Assembly: GCA_030848705.1 (NCBI GenBank)
Contig: CM061243.1
Location: 100,624,436-100,688,435 of the forward strand
From: Heracleum sosnowskyi
Lineage: Eukaryota; Streptophyta; Magnoliopsida; Apiales; Apiaceae
DNA: 64,000 nucleotides
Direction of reading: 5' to 3'
The position numbers were made by a program, and so were the translations under genes. Below, in pieces: positions 54,282 to 64,000 of the stretch (the first letter of the stretch is position 1; every line of letters starts with the position of its first letter). Below the pieces are notes generated by a model that worked only from the letters and a program-made list of their open reading frames with translations, was not told the DNA's origin and did not search any database.

Positions 54282-55860
54282 CTATCAGAAATTCAGAATA
54301 ACCTAATATATGCAAATAATGTCTAGTCAACATATTTTAAATCTCAAATTACGTCATCAAAGTGCTAAACTTGATCAAATTCAACCGATGCTATGAAATT
54401 TACTTCTACGTTAATGTTAAATCAAATTCTTTTCATGAACAACACGAGTTGTTAAATTTTGAACCTATATGACATTTTATAATTGAATTGAATAGATTTC
54501 GAGGTTTCAGGCCAAGGTTAATTTTTATTAAACATTATATGTGTTATTCTTATATATGTATAATTTATATATTTACACTTCAGGAAGAACACAAAAAAAA
54601 TAATAAAAAACACTAATACTTTATTTTTTTAAAAAAAATTGATTTATTAAGATTAGAATTCCTAAATTTAACAACAATTAAACCTAATATATCGAATTTA
54701 GCATGGAATCTCGTCTAAATTTAAAAATCAAACATCGCACAGAATACGGTATAGAATCTTATATATGTATTTGTAAAAATGGAATCATGTGTAATCATGT
54801 TATATTTGATCCTAATTTTTTGTTAGGGTCTATTTTTATTCATAAAATAACTCTTTTAGCGTGAAAATTAGAATCTAAATGTAATTTTATGTAAGATTTT
54901 ATGGCATTCTTTATTATTTTTTATATAAGGGTGTTTTTCCTGGAACAATGACCTATATATATAGGTTCGTACTCACGTGAGAACCTGTCAACCCTTTATA
55001 TTCTTTTAATCGTAACCACCCATTTAAATAATACACATATATTTGTGTATGTATCACCCTCATCATTTAATCCACTCACCCCACTTCTTCCACCACCATA
55101 ACTTTCGATCATCACCGATCAAATAACCTCTAGTCTATATATTAACTTAGAACAATTTGTACTTTTTATTAAAACAAAAACAAAAATAAAAGTGCTATTA
55201 TATTTATACAATCATAAATAGTAAAAAAAATATTTTAGGTAAATTTTGAAACACGACGAAATTTAAAGAAACGAATCAAGAACGCATGACATAGGACAAA
55301 TTCATTTATCAATTAGGTTTTCCATCACATTATGATAATGTAGGTCAAATTTTGAGTCTTTTTTAAAAATCAGGTCAAGTCGCGATTCTGAATTCGGAAT
55401 AAGCGGAAGCTTACTGGCTCAATGCAACCAACTTGGGTAACGACAAGCCCACGCGATGGGATCTTAAAAGATCATAATTTGTTGGTGCACTTACTGGTAG
55501 TACTTTGCTTTATAAACTAAATTAATGTCTCAAATCTCTTCGATATGAGACTAGGGTGTTACAACACTGAATTTTTAGACTCGTTAGACTATTGCAGTTA
55601 TATTATTGAAAACTGCAATATAATGAATTCAAAATTTGCAGTACAATGAACTTGATTTGCAATACATGTTCATTTTGATCATGATAATTCTACGAAAAAT
55701 GACTAGATCTCTGGGGAAGAGATTATAGGTTGCCTAATGTGTAATGCATATAATGTATATAAATACAAAAATTAGTATCATAGCACATAATGCAGAACAA
55801 TTATGTATTTGTTAAATATGTGATTTAAGAGGTATAACATTGAAGATATATATATATATA
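54282..55860. other. Intergenic AT-rich region with a MITE end
   Basis: At about 54935-54990 the sequence TTTTTCCTGGAACAATGACC followed by TATATATATAGG resembles the right end of the MITE at 56452-56864 (TCTCCCTGGAACCTTACTC then TATATA), and GGTTCGTACTCACGTGAGAACC follows as a palindrome. Otherwise nothing recognised; a short AT run lies at about 55846-55860. Confidence 0.4.
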
Positions 55861-56260
55861 TGAAAATTCTATGAACACCACTTTTTCATTGTAGACTTGG
55901 AGATTATATATGTTCTGGAATTAAAATATTGCAAAATGGATTATATTATGTAATCAAAAAATTGCAAAACGTATTATTTTGCATTGTTCTATGAAAATCA
56001 CTATTTCATTGAAAATCTTGAAAGTTGTGTATGTTTGCAAACTAAACATGTATGTTCTGCAAGCTCAATATATTTTGTAGAACAATATATTTTTCAATGT
56101 TCTACTTGCAAAACATATATAATTTTAAAAGAAATCAACGTAATAGTGATTTTCATTTAATATAATTGATAAAATATTAGATATTGAAAGATTTTGATTA
56201 CATAACATATATAGTCTCTAAAGTCTCTAATGAAATAACAGTCTCCATATAACTTAACTT
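55861..56260. mobile_element. MULE-type MITE, same family as 7232-7640
   Basis: Left end GAAAATTCTATGAACACCAC matches the family terminus, and the right end, reverse complemented, reads AAGTTAAGTTATATGGAGAC. Interior motifs ATTATATTATGTAATCAAAA and TTGCAAAACGTATTATTTTG are shared with the 7.3-kb copy. No duplication is visible because the left flank is an AT microsatellite; the right boundary is approximate. Confidence 0.65.
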
Positions 56261-56394
56261 GAGTTCTCCATATAACTTAAGTTAACTTAATTCTGATCCA
56301 TATAACGGTCTCCATAAAATACCAGCAAAGAAATCAATGGTAATTTTTAAAGGTCTTTTATTATCTCGCTAAGGAAGGTTCTCTTTGAACATCC

Positions 56395-56395
<1 letters not shown>

Positions 56396-56453
<58 letters not shown>
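56396..56453. repeat. AT microsatellite left of MITE
   Basis: About 27 AT dinucleotides directly abutting the left terminus of the MITE at 56454. Confidence 0.9.
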
Positions 56454-56455
<2 letters not shown>

Positions 56456-56860
56456 CCAGGGCTCTAGAGAGAACCCACTTAAAAAGAGAACCAAGAGAAC
56501 TTATGTTAAATTATTATGAACGGGGAAGAGTTGAAACTCAGCGACCTGACCATCAACTTTGACACTCTCAATTATTAAATTGTGAGCACGCAAACCAATA
56601 ATTCCTAGTTTATAAATCAAGCACGAAAACTGAATCTAGTTTAGAATCTCAATTGAATAGTTACACAAAATGAATCTACAATGGAATCTTTAGATAAACA
56701 TGAAAAATTAAATCAAATAGGCTCGAGATAGTTAACAATCAACCACAAAAAGCGAATATTTTTCAGAATCACAAATAAACATGAGAAATAACGAGCATCT
56801 ACTTATGAATCTTAAGGGTTCTCTGGTTCTCTTTTTAAGGGGGTTCTCCCTGGAACCTTA

Positions 56861-56864
<4 letters not shown>
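56454..56864. mobile_element. MITE with ~45-bp TIRs between two AT microsatellites
   Basis: Left end GGCCAGGGCTCTAGAGAGAA, then CCCACTTAAAAAGAGAACCA; right end, reverse complemented, GAGTAAGGTTCCAGGGAGAA, then CCCCCTTAAAAAGAGAACCA. The inverted repeats are about 45 bp. Both ends abut AT microsatellites of about 55 bp, so the target duplication (probably TA) cannot be resolved. No coding capacity. Confidence 0.75.

Positions 56865-56918
<54 letters not shown>
56865..56918. repeat. AT microsatellite right of MITE
   Basis: About 26 AT dinucleotides, nearly equal in length to the run on the other side of the MITE. Confidence 0.9.
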
Positions 56919-57540
56919 TTTTTTAAAAATTGATTTAAGCGAAACCACACAAAACTTGTCATATTTCTACTTTCATCCCTATGTTACATTTCACCTCATC
57001 GCATACACAAATAAACATGTATGTATACATCATCCCCTACAAGTAGTAACCCTTCATAGATTCTGTACCTAGTCGACAAGAATTTTAAAGTCAACCATCG
57101 ACATAAATTTCGACACCCTCACACTTTCACAATTCTATACCCATGTTCAAATTATTCAATAAACAACCACCAATTTTTATAGAAATCAACAATTCGACTT
57201 AGGAAAATCACTAATTTATCTTACAAAAAATCATAAATATAGTTAGTTACTGAAATTACCAAAAACTAATGATTTCGTAGAACAAAATTAGATATTTATA
57301 TTCTATTTTGAGAATTTAAATTTGTTAAGCATTCTTAACATTTATAAATACGAGATTTATAGTCGAAAACCGTGTTGTAAAGAGGTATAACATTGATTTA
57401 TTGTTTCTAAAATTCGATGATATGAGTTGTTGAGCCGGATGATTGTGTTGATTAATGGTAGTCATGATCGTGATTAATTGCATAAATTTTTGGTGTTGAT
57501 GATGATGATGATGATGTGTGTGTGTGTGTATACATATATA
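56919..57540. other. AT-rich spacer with GAT and GT microsatellites
   Basis: GATGATGATGATGATGATG and a following GTGTGTGTGTGTG run occupy about 57496-57528. The frames across it are simple-sequence products. No gene supported. Confidence 0.55.
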
Positions 57541-57545
57541 GTATG

Positions 57546-59482
57546 TGTTGGGTTTTATTGCATACACGGAAGTATGGATAACAATTTATTACGTATAAAA
57601 CCAGTAAAAATGCACACGATTCATGGATATAATTGTAAGGATCGATTACTAACCTTTAAAAGCGATCCGAGATGATGAACAGAGACTCCTAGATCCGAGA
57701 TGATGAACAGAGACTCCTAGCAGCTGCTCCTCAATGTGTGAAACACTCTATCGGTATGGCGGTATCCACCAAGAGCTCGATTCAACAGAGAGGAAAGAAG
57801 GCTTGAGAGAGAATTAGGGTCGCCTCCCTTTTTCTGTTTCTTGTAAAATTATGAATGAGGCTACTAGGGTTTATAACAGTATATTTATAGGCAAAAAAAT
57901 CTTAATTTTCTTATAAAATAATATTATTATTGAATCAATTACTCCCTATGTTCTATAATAACAGACGTTTTATAAAAAATTTAAAGTCAAACCAACTCAA
58001 CATTGACCAATGATTAATAAATATGATTAGATATAAAAAAATATCACTAGAAATCCTATTTTATTTACTATTAGATTTAATTTTTAAATCTGTAAAATTA
58101 TTAATTAGTGGTGTACAATTTGCGATCAAACTTGAAGAGGTTTGACTTTCGGAATTTCTAAACCAGTTTTTTAGGAACAGATGGAGTATTAATTAATCTC
58201 ATTAATCAATTAATTAATAATTAAAACTCTTTTAACCATTAATATTTTTCCTAAACTCTTTAGAAAATAATTTTCTCAATTAATTTAATTTCTTAAATTA
58301 ATGTCTTAATTAATAATACTAAGACTCGTCTTAATTAATTTATAATCAATTAAATCATATTCAATCAATTATAAAAACTAATAATCAATTATTTATTTAA
58401 TAAATAAATAATGACTAGCCATTATTAATTAATACATTCACCAATAAATCATTCTCTTTTATGGTGTGATCATGTATGTTCAATATTAAGCCAGTAATAG
58501 ATATATATAATAATAATAAAATCATTTTACTTTTATTTATATGAATTCTTCTAATTAATTAAATACGATTAATAAATTTATCATATTTATTCTACATGGT
58601 GAGGGATACTTCTCAGCATATCACGACTATTCGGATAATATGAATTAACTATTTAGAATACCAATAACCTATCCAGTGAATGGTTACCGTACAATCAATT
58701 CATTCTACCCTGCAACATCCCGATTAAATACAAAGCATGGATCTCGTATCAAGCCTATTTATTTTAATCATATGATTTCTTATTCACTATGCCTAGTTTC
58801 ATTTCTAGCCAGAGATTCATGAACTAGTATAAATGAAATAGCATAGGACATTCTTTTCCTTCACTGAATGGGACGGATCCTTTATTGATCATTCACTATC
58901 TTCTGTACAAGTTTTTATGCCCAGAAGAGCTCTTATTATTATCCCTCGAGACTAAGAGCTAAACCAAAGTATAGTTCATTGTACACAATATGACTATGAT
59001 TATCTCAAGTCTAAGAACACTTGTACAACCATCACTATATGAACAACTATTGACACATGAGTGAACTCCATTATTTGTTCAATTGATCGAGTTATGTTCA
59101 GTGAACTTATTCCTAATAAGCACCTACATACTGACTACAGTGTCACCTTACACAAATATATATGAGAACAGACATCCTTTATAATGAAACAAGCAAAATA
59201 TGTACCGATCTTTACAGATTAACTTACTACCAACTAGCTATCCTACGGCCAGGAACTATTTAAATTTGGATTTGTCATCTTTTAGATCTCATTATTATAA
59301 TCTCATTATATTTCTAAAAGTATTACTCTAAACTATAGATCATCTAATTTAAACACTTTAAATAGCTAAAACCTGTAATAAAATATATAACAATTTTATT
59401 AATTTAAACAAACTTGAATAAGAATAAACAAAGTGTTTCCTAACTCATCATCCATAATTGGATTTAAGACACACATTTTTCA
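57546..59482. mobile_element. Solo LTR, ~1.9 kb, with 5-bp TSD
   Basis: Starts TGTTGGGTTTTATTGCATAC and ends GACACACATTTTTCA, flanked by a perfect GTATG duplication (57541-57545 and 59483-59487). Removal of the nested Stowaway (57942-58186 plus one TA) leaves about 1.69 kb. It has the look of a long copia-type LTR (ACTGAATGGGACGGATCC motif at about 58863), but no internal domain or second LTR is present. A TATA-like TATATTTATAGG lies near 57880. A 29-bp tandem duplication (GATCCGAGATGATGAACAGA...) is at about 57664-57722. Confidence 0.8.
57942..58186. mobile_element. Stowaway-like MITE nested in the solo LTR
   Basis: Starts CTCCCTATGTTCTATAATAA, ends TTTTTTAGGAACAGATGGAG, flanked by TA at 57940-57941 and 58187-58188; 245 bp. 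It is younger than the LTR it interrupts. Confidence 0.85.
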
Positions 59483-59575
59483 GTATGTATATATATACGA
59501 AGTAAAACTGGTAATAAATGGAAATGGTAGTGATCGGAGATGATAGTGAATGGAGATGGTTGTAAGTACGGTTCT

Positions 59576-60640
59576 TGTTAGTCCCTGATAATATTGTAGA
59601 AGGAGGGTTGAATGCAATACTGATAATTTAAATCTTTTTCCAACAACAAATGAAGAGATTTGTTCTTATTAGAATACAAAGCAAACAAGAAATCCAAACA
59701 GGACAGTAATTCACAAAATAAATGATTTATTTATTTTGCAAGGGTTTGCTACAATAATATGAAAATTTGTGTTTCTAGCTTCTTTTGTCTCGAGAGAGAT
59801 TACAAGAGAGATGTAGAAGTAGCTTTTCTAAATCTTTGATCTCAAGTGAGATATGAAGCTGTATATATATTCAATTGACAGTTTCTTACAATGGGCTCAC
59901 ATATGACTTTTCCTAATATATATATTAGACAGTCTAATCATATTTCACAAAGCACTCTAGATACATTCCATTTGCAGCTTACTTAATCTCAGTTGATGTA
60001 GATTTTGCATACTCTCGAATTGATAAACTTCACTTTGTTCTCTCTCTAGGTCATGTTGTAATCTTTCATGATTGTAGCAGAATCATGCGAATTCTGCATC
60101 ACTGTAATAAAAAAATATGTCACGCTTTTGACTTTGAAACCTCAAATCAAAAGATCCCCCTTTGAGACAGTGTACCTTGCTCGCCAAGTTCTGATGTCAT
60201 GGGATGTTCCAATATTGGCAATAAGATTATCATAGGACTGAGGTATCATAAAGAAATCATTGTCATCACTTTGCAGACTGTGCTGTCAGTGAAGTGCAAT
60301 GTTGTTGTTGTCAAGACCTCAAGGTTGTTGTCATGAAGCGTGTTGTCTTGACTGCATGTAGATGGTCGTGTAATGTTATTGTCGTACTTGTTGCTTATGT
60401 TCAATGACGCAGATTATGAGTAAATAATTATTGAGTTGCAGTGATGTTTTATGATAAAACAAATATTATGTTAGTAGTTTTTAGCATTAGATTTCTTGAT
60501 GTCTTTGTTATGTATTCTGGATTTTAATAGCTCAAAGGTGTAACTCTTTAGAAGTTGTTTGTTTTGTAAAACTTTGTTTTTTCTGTATATTAAATTGTTA
60601 GCTTTGCAAAAAAAGAAAAAAGTTTACGTATATATAAATT
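59576..60640 (+). mobile_element. Possible copia LTR fragment
   Basis: TGTTAGTCCCTGATAATATT followed by GTAGAAGGAGGGTTGAATGC is a start typical of copia (SIRE-like) LTRs, and a TATA-like GCTGTATATATATTC follows at about 59861. I could not find the LTR end or a target duplication, so the right limit is a guess and the remainder may be unrelated spacer. Confidence 0.35.
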
Positions 60641-61329
60641 AAAAAAAAACCTGCCCCAGCCCAATCCGGTCAGGCCAAGGGCCTAAAATGGACCTTATAT
60701 TTTAGAGAAAACCTGGCCCGGCTCGGCCCGATTTTTAAAACAGCCTGACTCGACTTGATTTCTAAAAAGCCCCATTTTTTTAAAGCCTAGACAAAACCCG
60801 TCCTGAAGAGTTTTTTGTATATCTCTATTGGGGAAAAAAAAGTTGAGATTGAATATCTGCAATTTTTTTCGGTGGAGATAACTAAAAGCATTTTGTTCAT
60901 TTTACCTCCGCGAAAAATTATAACGGAATGACAGTGTTCGCGAAAAATTATAACAGATAGACGATTTATTTTTTCTAAAAGAACGGATTGTTGATTAAAT
61001 AGTCCCTAACAATAGGACCCAAAATATTTAACTCAGTAAGCAATATAATTTATATCAGGGGTCGACTATGTGCACAGTCGTTACCAACAACAAAAGTGAA
61101 CAACACAAGGGAGTGAAAAATTATGGCATGTAGCCATATACATTTTTATTTCAGAGAACTGATATGCAACACAAGAATTCTGCAACGGCTAGGTCACACT
61201 CAAGACCCTCGCCGCAGTCAAGCACTACAACAATACATTTCCTGATCCTCCTACTAACTTCTACCTCCACATGAGGGACTAGCCCATGCAGCTTAAATGA
61301 CTAAAAAAATGAATAAATAAATGAACTAC
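60641..61329. other. Spacer; GC-rich GGCCCGG block
   Basis: At 60650-60790 the sequence contains CCTGCCCCAGCCCAATCCGG and CTGGCCCGGCTCGGCCCG, resembling GC-rich termini of hAT-like elements; no partner end was found. The right part holds the 3'UTR of the GH36 gene. Confidence 0.4.
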
Positions 61330-63644
61330 TCATACTTGAATTTCAATATGCCATCTGTACAACTCCTTTTCTGGTACAGGGATGTTCAACGACACCAATC
61401 CAGTATTGGCATCATAGATAAATGTGGTGTCAATATTCCCCACAGTGCATTTCAAAGGGGGCTGAGAACAGTAAGCACCAAATCGACCACGTCCCCTGAC
61501 CTTGAGTACAATTGTAGCAGATGGTGATCTGCTTTCGCTTAAATAAGTGGTCACCTCGGACAAAACATCACCGTCAAAGAGCTCCGGTTTTTTCTCTGAA
61601 GACAGATGTACTTCAACTTCCTCAATAGCACCGCCAGTATTGAACATGTCCAGCAAACCAATTGCAGCGAAGGAAATGCTTGGTGTGATTTCCTGCAACA
61701 AAGACAATAATCATTGAGTCTGCGTTCACTTGAGAAATAGACGGTAAATAAACAAATAAACTCGTTGAAAGGACCCACCTTTAGAGGACAGACATGGAAG
61801 AGTTCATGCTCGAGAACATGGAGCGTCACTGGGATTGATGCACCGCTTGGTAACCGAGTTACCTCCCCTGATATTTACAGAAAATTTAGCATATTAGGTA
61901 AAACCATCTAGCTGATAAGTACTAGTACAAAGATGTTCAAGGTAAATTACATACTGAAAATAGTCGTGCACTAGCATTTGTTGATTTCTTCATAATTAGA
62001 ATGTGTTGTCACTAGATTACACTAATAAATGTATTTATACAAATATAGCAGTTGTTATTGCATCAGAAGCATTTTGTAAAAGAGAACTTTTTGTTTACTT
62101 GTGCACAAGTCAAAAGGAGCAAGGAATAATTCAAAGGGAAACTCATGTTTCCGGTGTTACTTTACTAATTCTACCTGGCGAATGTTAACTCTGTTAAAAT
62201 GCAAAACCCTTAAGAATGCCATGCCAACAACAAATGCTGCACAAGTTACCTGATTTTTGGGCATACACTACGGTCTCCCCGTTCCAACTTGAGCCAGCAA
62301 CTTGAGCAATGGCATCAACATCAGTAGCTGTCACAGAAGTAGTCAGGGCTCCAGGAGATGGATCATGGATGAGAGTCTTCTTAGTCACCTTGTCCCAACC
62401 TGCACCTTGGCAATTAAACACACCGACCACACCGGTGCACTTGTTCATGTTCCAAATTTTCAACAAGCTGCAAGATAAAGGATTTTGTTGAAGTTCTGTT
62501 CTTCAGATAATAAGTAATAATGGAATAAGTAACAGTAAAATAAAAAATAGCAAACCTCGTTCCATCTCTAGTTGGATCAACAAAGAGGCAATCACGAGTG
62601 GGTTTGGCAGGCAATTGTGCACGGAGCACAGATCCGTCAGGGAGGACCAACTTCTCTAAAATCTTGAAATCGTGGTTCCCAGGCTTGTCACTGCAGAGAA
62701 ATAAAACCAAAATCTTTATTACAAGAAAGCAAAAACAATAACAATCTTCGCTTGGCAAAAAAAAGAATAATCAATCTCCAGTCTCAGTTCTTTATAGCCA
62801 GCAAAAGGATTGAAATAAGTAAAAGCTCAACCAAGGACATATATAGTAGTACCTCACATAAACTGGACACCCGCCAACTGCTCGAGCTGCAGCATGATAT
62901 TCGGCTGCTGGATGGAGACTCTGCAATAGAATAACAGAGATAATCTCTTCAGAACTGAATGTTGGGAATTCTCACTTAAATTACAAAATCAGTAATCATT
63001 GCTTGTTTTTTTTTCTGTATCTAATGTGGAAGTAGATATATCTATCACTATGAGATGACCTATTAAAAGCTATTATCTTCTGTTATGCAGCTAAACTTAC
63101 GTGAAACATATCCCAGTCGGGTATCATAAATTCACCAAGGAACAGACTGTTGTAGGACACAGCGGAAACGTGGATGGTGTGGGAAGCAGGGTCGTGGGGA
63201 AAGAAGTCATCAGAAGCTCTCGCTACAGCAGTTTGACTGGCACTATACAGTCCATCAGTATTATGGCACATACAAGAAATGCATCCATTGTCAGGAAAGT
63301 TTCGTGCAATGGAGGCTTCCAGAGCCTGGTGATACATGCGAGTTAGAGACACTCTTCCCCCATGGCCAGCACCAAGGGTCTCAATAACATTCTGGACATC
63401 AACTTTCACTCCATCAACTCCACATGAAGCCAGGTATGCATGAAGCTCATTGTAGAATTTGAAGACCTTTTTGGGATGCACCAAACCCAGGCCAAAAACT
63501 TTAAGACTGTCGAGTACCATGTCACGTTCATTTCCCAACATTGCTTCAGACTGGACAGGGTATGCCAAAGTACTGTCATAGTGTTCCAAAGATGGTTGAA
63601 CTCCACCCCAGTAACCGGCTAGTGCATGCCACACATAAACATTC
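61330..63644 (-). CDS. Raffinose-synthase-family GH36 enzyme, 3' part of gene
   Basis: Six minus-strand exons, 63644-63101, 62920-62853, 62690-62556, 62467-62250, 61867-61779 and 61692-61330, join in frame into the C-terminal ~472 aa; the gene continues beyond the window (63645-64000 is intron). The products are probable galactinol-sucrose galactosyltransferases or alkaline alpha-galactosidases (SIP1/RS-type, glycoside hydrolase family 36), acting on raffinose-family sugars. Visible motifs are VYVWHALAGYWGGV, the nucleophile in GVKVDVQN (Asp at 63400-63398), the acid/base region RASDDFF (63211-63206), GEFMIPDWDMF, VFNCQGAGWD, and the end YRWHIEIQV. Full family members are about 750-780 aa, so roughly 60% is present. 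All introns are GT-AG and the frame is intact. Which subtype (transferase or hydrolase) cannot be decided here. Confidence 0.92.
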
Positions 63645-64000
63645 CTATACCAAACAAGGGAATGGTCAAAACACAAGAATGAAAAATGCATTTTTTTTAA
63701 GTAAATGACCTTATAGTTTATGAAATTCACTCCGAGTGTCAAGGTTCTAAATCATTCTCTAAAAGGGCACGCATGGCAATGAAAACATTTCTTAAGGTGC
63801 ATAAATATTGCTAATGAATTATCACCTATAGGGCAGACACCGAAAGAAGTCCAAGAAATAGATTTAGTAAGCTTTCCTAACGCTCCCTCAGTTCAAGAAT
63901 ATAATGCTCAGATAGGCAGATTTACTATTATGCAAAGGCAAGTGATTTTACATTCTGGAATGGACAAGGTATACAGAAACGAACTCAACCATAAACTGAT

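Noticed and set aside
57325..57675. Frames rich in His or Met runs
   Set aside because: Translations of GAT and GT microsatellites.

Overview
The window is nuclear DNA from a flowering plant, most likely a eudicot. The genes have short GT-AG introns and plant-specific families (LRR receptor kinase, DYW-type PPR, EFR3-of-plants, raffinose-synthase family). The intergenic DNA is AT-rich and packed with layered transposons: Helitrons, a Tat-type Ty3/gypsy element, solo LTRs, and Stowaway, Tourist and MULE-type MITEs. I cannot fix the species from sequence alone. No rRNA, conventional tRNA gene, CRISPR array or prokaryotic feature is visible.

Layout. 1-6.6 kb is a Helitron graveyard: an LTR end at the left edge is inserted into a compound Helitron copy, followed by shorter head-to-tail Helitron-derived units. 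7-9 kb holds nested MITEs and the upstream region of a receptor kinase. 9.48-12.23 kb (+) is a two-exon LRR receptor-like kinase of the PXC3 type whose kinase domain lacks DFG. 14.3-26.9 kb (-) is a complete 19-coding-exon EFR3-like gene (EFOP/SRL2 family, 1,017 aa), tail-to-tail with the kinase. Its introns carry a solo LTR and a 715-bp foldback element. From recalled Arabidopsis locus numbers (At2g41820, At2g41830), the pair looks like conserved microsynteny.

27.8-32.0 kb is a 213-bp tandem array split by a Helitron whose empty site can be read. 32.7-43.1 kb is a full-length 10.4-kb Tat-lineage LTR retrotransposon with perfect TSDs and LTRs about 99% identical. Its reverse transcriptase has an out-of-frame deletion of about 70 bp, yet it carries an intact three-exon gene in antisense with its own TATA box. 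43.3-47.1 kb is a second copy of the compound Helitron. Both the LTR element and this Helitron sit inside one older inverted-repeat element.

49.7 kb (+) encodes a small single-pass membrane protein; 51.2-53.2 kb (+) a PLS-class PPR protein with a DYW-type domain and one intron; 53.8-54.2 kb (-) a basic low-complexity protein. 54.9-59.5 kb is MITEs, AT microsatellites and a solo LTR with 5-bp TSD and a nested Stowaway. From 61.33 kb to the right edge (-) lies the 3' part of a raffinose-synthase-family (GH36) gene.

The protein genes are unrelated in function. The strongest observations for follow-up are the intact spliced antisense gene in a retrotransposon with broken pol, the compound Helitron that moves with an internal 5' terminus, the tRNA-like Pol III promoter inside a Helitron, and the hairpin-forming element in the EFR3-like intron.
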